From: Taxillus chinensis
Lineage: Eukaryota > Streptophyta > Magnoliopsida > Santalales > Loranthaceae
NCBI GenBank assembly: GCA_023512835.1
Contig: CM042087.1
Span: 11,631,715 to 11,695,714, forward strand
DNA: 64,000 nucleotides
Direction: 5' to 3'
The translations under genes were made by a program, and so were the position numbers. Below, in pieces: positions 56,383 to 64,000 of the stretch (position 1 is its first letter; every line of letters begins with the position of its first letter). The notes beneath the pieces are model-generated. The model did not search any database, had not been told where the DNA came from, and was given only the letters and a program-made list of their open reading frames with translations.

Positions 56383-57553
56383 ATTGCCAAACAAAGCCTT
56401 CTTAGTGCTTGTAGGATGGATAGAGATGAACTGAAATGTTTGTGAGAATTGCAGCTAGGGTTGCTTAACACAATATGAGAATTGAGGAAATTGGTGTGCT
56501 TTTATAGACCCGAAAAACGCCGTCAAATGATGTCACGTGCAGAAGCAATAATGCTCAAAACATGGCCAGCTAGCTACCACAAAACTTTAAGCCCCAAAAG
56601 ACAAGAAACCCACTTGCCCGTGACATCCCATTGTCAGGGGCAAGGCCAATTTGGTCCATATTTTGCCTGCAACCTCCAAATGTACTATAATGCCAGAAAA
56701 GTGTCTGCATGGCACATGGTCAGATGTCACGGGCATCAATTTAAAGCATTAGATGAACTCTAATTTCCTTTAGATTTTTCATGGAAGTGGGTCCCGCTTT
56801 CATGAACAAAACGTGTCAGTTACTTTTCCTAAAATCCAGCCTTGTAACACATCATCTGGGATTTGACCATGTTATAGTGCTCGGAAGATGTCGCGTGTAG
56901 AGTGAAAAATATTCTAGATAGTTCCACCTAGCGACCACCGAAATTTCGGAGCAAAAAGTCAAAAAATCCAATTGCACGTGACATCCCATTGTCACGGGCA
57001 AGGCCAATTTAGTCCAAACTTTGCCATCAAGTCACGGATGAACAGTAGTGCCATAGTAATGCTGCACGCAACAAGTCCTGATGTCACGGGCATCGATTTT
57101 TAGCCTTAAATGAGGTCAAAATATTCTGAATCTTTACAGGCTGGCGGCTCATTCTCCAAGGAACAAAACGTGTCACTTTGTTTGCCTCATATCCAACCGA
57201 ATAATCCCTTAATTCATGTGCTTGATATGTCAACAAAACTTGGTGGGCCCCTTGGATTTTTAATCAATTGGGCTTGGACTTGGACCTTACAATGATTGCC
57301 TAATATCCACATCCAATGGCTCAAGCTATAACAAATGACATTCATCATAGTGAAGCCCAAGACCTCACACCTGCAATCACAGTCAGACGACAACCACATA
57401 CTACTTTAAATAGAACACCCCCTACAAAAGAAATGGTAAAACAAGTAATCTAAATATAAAAACAAAAATAAAAGTGCAAAACTGAAAGGATACACCATGG
57501 GTTGCCTCCCATGAAGCACTTAGTTAAGGTCTTTAGCTTGACCATCCCCTCTG
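56383..57553 (-). other. Non-coding gap between Athila integrase and accessory ORF, with an imperfect duplication
   Basis: No ORF of known type. Two segments (about 56520-56790 and 56880-57160) are imperfect copies, each with TGACATCCCATTGTC and a GATGTCACGGGCATC phrase. Similar CCCGTGACA phrases occur in the LTR. Confidence 0.65.
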
Positions 57554-58690
57554 TCAAGTTGTGCTCAGAGTGAAATGATTAACTTCCTTAACATGGTGCT
57601 GAATGTAGTATGGCTTCACACGTTGACCATTTACTTTGAAGATTTGCCCAGAGGTTGATTGGAGTTCCACACTGCCATATGGGAAAACCTTTATAACAGT
57701 ATAAGGCCCCATCCACTTAGATCGCAGGTTCCCAGTGAAGAGTTTAATTCTGGAATTAAAGGGAATCACCTCTGCCTGGTTCAATGGTAGAGGGGCTGAT
57801 CTTCTTATCATGTCTAAGCTTAGACCTCTCCTTGTACATCTTAGCACTCTCATAGGCATTGAAGCAAAATTCCTCCAACTCATTTAGTTGGTGCAATCTT
57901 AGTTCAGCAGCAACATTGGGATCCATGTTCATCTTTTTAACTGCCCAAAATGCCTTGTGTTCCAATTCAACAGGCAAGTGGCAGGCCTTTCCATACAGTA
58001 GACGATAGGGAGACATTCCAATGGGCATTTTGAATGCTGTGTGCTAAGCCCACAACGCCTCATCGAACTTTAGAGACCAATCTTTTCGGTTGCCTCCCAC
58101 TGTCTTCTCTAAAATTTGCTTGATCTCACGGTTTGAGACTTTAGCTTGGCCGTTTGCTTGTGGATGATAGGCTAAAGTACGCCTATGTTGAACTCCATAT
58201 TTGTTTAAGAGCTTTGCAAAAAGCTTATTGCAGAAGTGACTCCCTTCATCTTTGATAATTGCTCTAGGTGTTCCAAACCTACTGAATATGTTGCGGCGAA
58301 GGAACTTGGTTACCACCTGAGCATCATTCTTCCTAGTGGGTATAGCTTCAACCCACTTTGAGAGGTAATCAACAGCTAGAAGGATTTAGGAAAACCCATC
58401 TGATGGTGGGAAAGGTCCCATGAAGTCGATTCCCTATATATCAAAAAGTACTACTGGCATAATTCCAGTTTGGGGCATCTCTTGCTTCCTTGTAATCCCT
58501 CCTGTTCTTTGACACTGATCACATGACTTAACAAAGGTGTATGTGTCCTCGAACATGGTTGGCCTGTAAAACCCACTTTGTAGGATCTTTGCCAACGTTC
58601 TTTGCATTCCTAAATGGCCAGCATAGTCAAATGAATGACAATGCCTTAGTATGCTGTCCACTTCCTCTTCTGGCACACATTTTCTGATGA
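57554..58690 (-). pseudogene. pol: Integrase of Athila #2, catalytic Glu changed to Lys
   Basis: Zinc domain: LRHCHSFDYAGHLG and CDQCQRTGGI. Core: GIDFMGPFPP (first Asp) after a TAG at 58434-58436, [23 protein letters not shown] (second Asp), then [14 protein letters not shown], where the expected Glu (as in Athila #1 QAEVSN) is Lys, codon 58140-58142. Then [17 protein letters not shown], a stop, and [19 protein letters not shown]. The C-terminal part (LFTGNLRSKWMGPYTV) follows a frameshift near 57780, ending at 57554. The Glu-to-Lys change alone should abolish strand transfer. Confidence 0.92.
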
Positions 58691-58769
58691 TCTGATCAAC
58701 ACATTGCCTATAGATAATAGGCTCATCCCAAATATATCTTCTTGCATTAAAGAGGAAGCTCTTCTTTTG

Positions 58770-60297
58770 CTAATAAGTGAACTCAGTAGGTACATAGTCA
58801 CATGCATGGTAGTTCACTCTATCAGCAAACCATGGCGTCTGTGCTTCAACTACAAAGAGCTGCTCATCAGGGAAGGTGTCAGAAATAGTAGAACCTTTAG
58901 TGCTACCTTCCCCTAACTCCAGCCTCGATAAATGGTCCGCCACAATGTTGGAAGTCCCCTTCAAGTCTTTAATCTCCAGGTCAAACTCTTGGAGTAATAA
59001 AACCCAATTGATCAACCTGGGTTTAGCATCATTCTTGCTAAATAAGTATCTCAAGGCAGCGTGGTCAGTGTAGACAATTACCTTAGTTCCCAATAAATAC
59101 GACCGAAATTTATCACAAGGAAACACCACAGCGAGTAACTCCTTCCCTGTAGTAGTGTAATTGAGCTGGGCCTCATTGAGTGTGCGACTGGCATAATATA
59201 TTGCCCTAAAAACCTTGTCCCACTTCTGCCCAAGCACCGCTTCGACTGCATAGTCGCTGGCATCACACATCAGTTCAAAAGGTTGATTCCAATCTGGAGC
59301 CACAATTACTGGTGCTGAGATTAATCTCTCCTTCAGCTCAGTGAAGGCATGTAGGCAATCCTCAGAAAAAATGAAAGGTGTGTCCTTTTCCAATAGCATG
59401 CTAAGGGGCTTTGCCACTTTAGAAAAATCTCTAATGAAGCGTCGATAAAACCCAGCATGACCCAAGAAGCTTCGGACACCCTTCACATTCAGCGGCGGAG
59501 GTAAACTCTCAATAGTAGAGATTTTTGCTCTATCTACTTCCAGCCCAGCAGTAGAAACTTTATGGCCGAGGACGATACCCTCTTTGACCATAAAATGACA
59601 CTTTTCCCAGTTCAATACCAGGTCTTTTTCCTCACAACGGATTAGTACCGTTTCCAAGTTCTTTAAACATGTGGAGAAGGAAGATCCAAAAATGGAAAAG
59701 TCATCCATAAACACTTCCATTATATCCTCCACTAATCCATGGAAGATCGCCATCATACACCTCTGAAATGTAGCAGGTGCATTACATAGTCCGAACGGCA
59801 TCCTTTTGAAGGCAAACGTGCCAAACAGGCACGTGAACGTTGTCTTCTCCTGATCCTCTGGCGCCACAGCAATCTGATTGTAGCCTGACTAGCCATCGAG
59901 GAAAAGGGTAGCCTGCTAACCGGTCCAGCATTTGATCAATGAAGGGCAGTGGGAAGTGGTCCTTGCGAGTTGCTGTGTTTAATTTGCGGTAGTCAATACA
60001 AACACGCCACCCTGTCATCGTCCGGGAAGGAATGAGCTCATTTTTCTCATTTCTTATAATGGTCATACCTCCCTTCTTTGGAACCACATGCACTGGACTC
60101 ACCCATGGGCTGTCGGAGATAGCAAAGATAATACCAGCTTTTCTCCACTTGAGAATTTCTTTGCCTACAACCTGTTTCATCGCAGGATTAAGCCTGCGCT
60201 GTCGTTCAACAGTGGGCGTGTGAGTCTCCTCCATCAAAATTTTGTGCATGCAAATTGCTAGACTGATCCCTTTAATATCATCAATAGTCCATCCCAA
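58770..60297 (-). pseudogene. pol: Reverse transcriptase and RNase H of Athila #2
   Basis: First part 60297-59860: GWTIDDIKGISLAICMHKI, FAISDSPWVSPVHVVPKKGG, VCIDYRKLNTATRKDHFPLP. A frameshift near 59890 moves coding to the frame with [27 protein letters not shown] and [10 protein letters not shown] (catalytic Asp pair, about 59712-59732). RNase [59 protein letters not shown]. Open to the stop at 58770. Domain order and length are normal for Athila; one frameshift inactivates RT. Confidence 0.93.
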
Positions 60298-60639
60298 AGC
60301 CTTCTTATGACTTCTGAGTACCCTTAACAGTTGTTGGCTTTCTTCAGCAGCTAGTGATACAGTAACTATTACTGGGTACCTTCCTGTTGAATCTAAAAAT
60401 TCATATTTTAGATGTTCAGGGAGTTGTTTCAGTTTTGGAAGTTATTCTTTAAGCGTAGAAGGTTCTTCGGAAGTTGAACGTTGCTCCTCAACTTGATCAA
60501 CCACAGCTTCCAGTTCTTTTTCTGTGCTTAGTTCAACAAATTCAACCTGTTGCAGTTCGTGGTCAAGGCTCTCGGTGACTATGTTCTCTTCAAAGTATTC
60601 TTCGATGAAGTTTGCTATGTCATCCACCCAAAAGTAGCT

Positions 60640-61339
60640 TCAATAGTCATCCTGCCTTCTCATTGATTTCTCCATGTTAAATATCATGGCCTCTTCATCC
60701 ACACGAAGAGTCAGCTCTCCTGAACTCACATCAATGAGTGCACGGCCTGTTCTCAGAAATGGCCTGCCCAAAATGAGCTGCACTCCTCTATCCTCTGCCA
60801 TATCTAGCACTACAAAGTCTACAGGGAAAATGAACTTATCCACCTTCACTAACACATCTTCTATAATCCCCTCCGGCTTCCCAATGGATCGGTCAGCAAA
60901 CTGAAGGGAAATGGATGTATCCTTGCAGGCCTAATTGTCTGTACATTGACTTTGGCATTAAATTTATACTTGCCCCCAAATCGCAAAGAGCTTGCTCCAA
61001 GTGTGAGCTCCTGATTGTGCAAGACAGCGTGAAACTACCCGGATCTTTAAGCTTTGGTGGTAGCTTGTGCTGCACCATAGCACTAATCTCATTGGTCAGT
61101 GCTACCATCTCGCAATCTTCGTAGCGTCTCCTGTTGGACAGCAAGTCTTTTAGGAATTTGACATACTTGAGCATTTGTTCTAAAGCTTCAACGAAGGGAA
61201 TGTTTACTTCTAACTTCTTGAACATCTCCAAAAATTTGCAGAACTGAGTATCCATCTTTTGCTTCCTTAGCCTTTGAGGATAAGGCATAGGAGGCTGATA
61301 AGGTGCTGGCTTTACATTTTTAGGCTGACTAGCTGCCAC
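60640..61339 (-). pseudogene. pro: Protease region of Athila #2
   Basis: Reads RLRKQKMDTQFCKFLEMFKK, then VNIPFVEALEQM, then ALCDLGASINLMPKSMYRQL near 60965-61010 with the DLGAS active-site variant typical of Athila. A frame change follows; FVVLDMAEDRGVQLILGRPF (about 60760-60810) is the C-terminal half. This aspartic protease would mature Gag-Pol. The gap between the two open stretches (about 60856-60900) marks the frameshift. Confidence 0.88.
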
Positions 61340-62973
61340 CTTTTCCTTCTCTTGTTGCCCAGCACTGCTCTCTGCCCTTTCTTCTTCGTTATCCTTTGTT
61401 GATTCTGCCTCAGTATTCTATTCTCCATGATCAATTGAGGTTTCCTCTCTTTCTTTAGGCTGAAGCTCTTTCCCACTTTAGAGCATAATAGCCTTACAAT
61501 GCTCTCTTGGGTTAACTTCAGTGTTGCTTGGGAAACTGTTTGATGAAGAGGGTTTCACTGCATTTGCTAGTTGACCTATTTGCTGTTCTATATTCTTCAT
61601 AGCTGTACCTAGGTCTTGAACAGAGGTGGTAAGGGATTCAATTCGTGTTTCTCCTCTGCTCAACCGGTCAGTTGCCTGCTTAGCAAATTGGTAGAAAAAA
61701 TTCCTTATTTCTTCATCTTTAGCTTTCTCTTTATCCTCCTCTTTCTGCTGTGGAGGTCTTTGAAATCCTGGAGGGAGTTGATTATTAGGTTGAGATCCTT
61801 CACCATAGTGTGGTGCTCCATAGGTTTGAGCTTTGTTCTACTCTGCCATACATATGGTTGCTGAGCACTTCCCTGCCCTTGCTGAGTCTAATAATTATTT
61901 GAGGAGGCAGAATTCTGATATTGGCGCTGATATCCACCTTTGTTTCCAATATACAAAGAGCATCCTCCTGAGCTGGGTCTAATGTGTCATCTCCTCCAGT
62001 ACTTTGCTCTGCTCTCCCTTCCATCCGTATAGACATGACTGACATTTGTTCAGTCAGCATGTTCATCTTTTTGGTTAACTCATCAAGCTTGGTTTGAGTT
62101 AGAAACCGCAGTTATAGACTCTGATTTGGAATGAGTTTTTCTGTCAGTGGACCATTGGTAATTTGACATTGCCATCCTCTCAAGCAACTCCACTGCATTA
62201 GCCGGTTCCATCATCATGAAGGCGCCACCAATTGCTGCATCAACCATGTTTCGGATTGAAGGTTGCAGGCCCATGAAGAAAGACTCTACCTACAGCCATT
62301 CTGGTCTTCCATGGTTAGGACAACGCCTAACTAAGTCCTTAAACTTCTCCCATGCTTCATAGAGAGATTCATCAGTGTGCTGGCTGAATTGGCTTATTTG
62401 GCTCCTCAGGTGCATCACTCTTGTAGGCGGGAAGTATTTGGAAAGAAATTTCTCCACCATTTGATCCCAGGTAGTAATGCTCCCTATTGGTAATGACTGG
62501 AACCAGCCCAGCGCTCTATCCCTCAACGAAAAAGGAAACAGTCGCAGCTTAATCGCGTCATCTGTTACGCCATTGATTTTGATCGTGTCGCATATTTGCA
62601 AGAATCTCACTAGATGAATGTGAGGATCATCCAACGCTGATCCTCGAAATGCTTTGTGCCCAACCATCTGCAGTAATGCAGGCTTCAACTCAAAGTTATT
62701 TGCTTGGACAGGCACCCTTCTAATGCCTGAGTACTCATTTGACAGTACAGGTCTAGCATAATCCACGAAGGTCCAAGGCTGATAACCTCCTTGTCCATTG
62801 TGTCCCTGATCTTCTCTTGCTCTGTTTTCAGCCATAATTTCTTCACACAAGGTATTTAAGCCTTCCAACTGCTGTTCAGCTGCAGCTAACACCCTCTGAG
62901 CCCTTCACTGCTCTCGCAACGTCCGTTCGATTTTGGGATCGTATGGCAGTAACTCTCCTCTGGTGTGACGCAT
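61340..62973 (-). pseudogene. gag: gag of Athila #2
   Basis: Start ATG at 62973-62971 (MRHTRGELLPYDPKIE), in frame with the main ORF after an in-frame TGA at 62905-62907. Core gag domain: FRGSALDDPHIHLVRFLQIC, LFPFSLRDRALGWFQSLP, FLSKYFPPTRVMHLRSQI, DESLYEAWEKFKDLVRRCPN (about 62640-62310). After a stop at 62288-62290 coding resumes with PSIRNMVDAAIGGAFMMM (62270). Farther on, a Gln/Asn-rich stretch and a short coiled coil (ESLTTSVQDLGTAMKNIEQQ, near 61640). Gag forms the particle. Several stops make this copy dead. Confidence 0.88.
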
Positions 62974-63139
62974 ACACAGATGAATTTTCTCAAACACCTA
63001 TGGTGCACCCCTGAAAAATAGCAAAAACAAAGAAATACCAGGTAACACCGCACTAGAAAAATAAAAGAAATTAAAAATCCAGATCACAAATAAACTTAAG
63101 CACCTAATGTCACCTAATCCTAACAACGTTTGGTTTGCC

Positions 63140-63157
63140 TCCCCGGCAACGGCGCCA
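63140..63157 (-). promoter_or_regulatory. Primer binding site of Athila #2 (tRNA-Asp type)
   Basis: On the minus strand TGGCGCCGTTGCCGGGGA, 11 bp from the LTR end. This is the Asp-tRNA site used by Athila and related Gypsy elements. Confidence 0.92.
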
Positions 63158-63168
63158 AAAACTTAACC

Positions 63169-63517
63169 TGAATAAATTGTGTCTATAGGTTTTGCAGCAA
63201 GTGCACTGGTCAGGTAATAAAATGTTGTATTAAGACTCCGGTTCTCGAACCCACAGGGAGGCAACAATTGCTGTTAAGCAATGAACACTAAGCTAGCAAG
63301 TTGAATTTATGTCTGGACAATTGATTTTTGAGCTTTAAATTAAAGTATAAGTCTTAAACATGCAAAATGCAGAAACTGTTGAGATTGTAACGCAATTCGA
63401 AGATAGCAATGAATTAAAGGATCTAGGGTCACGATTTCACCATCCAATGCCTGATAATATTCTGGTTATGGTACTTGCTTAAAAACATTTGATTAATTCC
63501 AAGTTTATAATGGTCAT
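63169..63517 (-). repeat. 5' LTR of Athila #2, inner end only
   Basis: Plus reading from TGAATAAATTGTG, nearly identical to 50896-51243, until interrupted at 63517. The remaining LTR lies beyond the right edge. Confidence 0.93.
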
Positions 63518-64000
63518 TGTTGGAACCCATTTTGTCCGGGTTGGACATACTAACCCCATTTGATATATATGCCTTTTTGCCCATGCCATATACCTTGTTG
63601 AACAGGTCCTTAGAGATTCCCTGCGATTTGCACAAGATGGATGCATTGACATTAACCGGGAAGCCCAAAATTGATAACCTTTGTTGCTAGCCCCTAAAAT
63701 GCCTGAACATCAATGCCGGGTGATAGAGGATGAAATTTGGAGACTAATGCACTTGACCGAGCTCAATTCTGATTTAAAATGAAGAAGTTATGGCCAAAAT
63801 AACTTTCGTTGGAAAAAGTCAAACCTGCCAAAAGACGGTCAATGCCCCTGGTCAAACTGCCCGGAAAAGTGACTGTGTGAAATTCTCCAAAACATCTATT
63901 TAAACAAATACGGGTCTTCTTAAACAATCCCCAAAAGGTCTTCCATTTTTGCATTTTGGGTGGGGGTAAAAAGGTAAAAAAAAAAAAGGAAAACTTGACT
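63518..64000 (+). repeat. Tat-type LTR, start, runs off the window
   Basis: Begins TGTTGGAACCCATTTTGTCC and is homologous in opposite orientation to the solo LTR at 46560-47048. It splits the Athila LTR after GTCAT (63513-63517), the likely target site; the intact sequence is seen at 51237-51250. Confidence 0.88.

Larger units (their letters stand above)
50896..63517 (-). mobile_element. Athila #2, near-complete Gypsy/Athila element with accessory C48 ORF
   Basis: On the minus strand: 5' LTR (63517 down to 63169, cut by a Tat LTR), tRNA-Asp primer site, gag, protease, RT, RNase H, integrase, a 1.2-kb gap, an accessory ORF (56382-54059), a 1.4-kb untranslated region and the 3' LTR (52693-50896). 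LTRs start TGATAACGTGCATTTATG. Athila identity comes from the Asp primer site, the DLGAS protease, FMDD RT and the GGNRKDWS integrase motif. It was inserted into a Copia LTR. Nearly every gene has a few stops or frameshifts. Confidence 0.93.

Noticed and set aside
1..64000. Host genes, tRNA or rRNA genes
   Set aside because: I looked for unexplained long ORFs and for tRNA-like arms outside primer sites and found none that I could support. A tRNAscan-SE and host protein search would be the decisive check.

Overview
This window is a block of plant LTR retrotransposons inserted into one another, and I found no host gene, tRNA or rRNA in it. Chromoviral (Tekay-like) Gypsy, Athila and Tat Gypsy, and Copia elements together point to an angiosperm, most likely heterochromatin of a medium or large genome. 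I cannot name the species from sequence alone. Nearly every coding region is broken by stops or frameshifts, so the window is a record of insertions rather than a set of working genes.

Layout, left to right. Bases 1-16152 are the 3' part of a plus-strand Copia element (Copia #1). It is split by a complete Tekay-like Gypsy element (1358-13300, 5-bp target duplication GCTCC), whose integrase is itself split by a reversed LTR plus a miniature TRIM-type element (7593-10082, duplication TTACA). Bases 16153-18502 are a deleted Athila element on the minus strand. Bases 18503-19982 are the 3' part of a Gypsy-type LTR. Bases 19983-41026 are the 3' part of a plus-strand Tat-lineage Gypsy element, interrupted by a complete minus-strand Copia element (Copia #2, 20631-33613, duplication GTCCC). 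Bases 41027-50142 are an old plus-strand Copia (Copia #3) carrying two minus-strand solo LTRs (44217-47048, duplication AAAGG; 47169-48439, duplication GTCAG). Bases 50143-50895 are the start of another reversed Copia LTR, cut by a minus-strand Athila element (Athila #2, 50896 to the right edge), whose 5' LTR is in turn cut by a Tat-type LTR at 63518.

The most interesting point is a shared accessory gene. Copia #1, Copia #2 and Athila #2 belong to different superfamilies (Copia and Gypsy), yet each carries, between pol and the 3' LTR, an ORF of the same design: an N-terminal region resembling the putative plant transposon protein domain, a low-complexity linker, a coiled coil with a basic patch, and a C-terminal Ulp1/C48-type cysteine peptidase with His, Asp, Gln and Cys in order. 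Copia #3, a relative of Copia #2, appears to lack it. Other unusual points are a chimeric Gypsy element with two kinds of terminal repeat, a shared promoter-like motif upstream of TATA boxes in unrelated LTRs, and sequence differences in Copia #2 that cluster at CAG/CTG sites and look either methylation-linked or like a consensus artefact.

The pieces do not form a pathway. Their relation is chronological: target duplications and interrupted reading frames order the insertions from Copia #3 (oldest) through Tat and Athila to Copia #1 and #2, the Tekay-like element and finally the miniature element.
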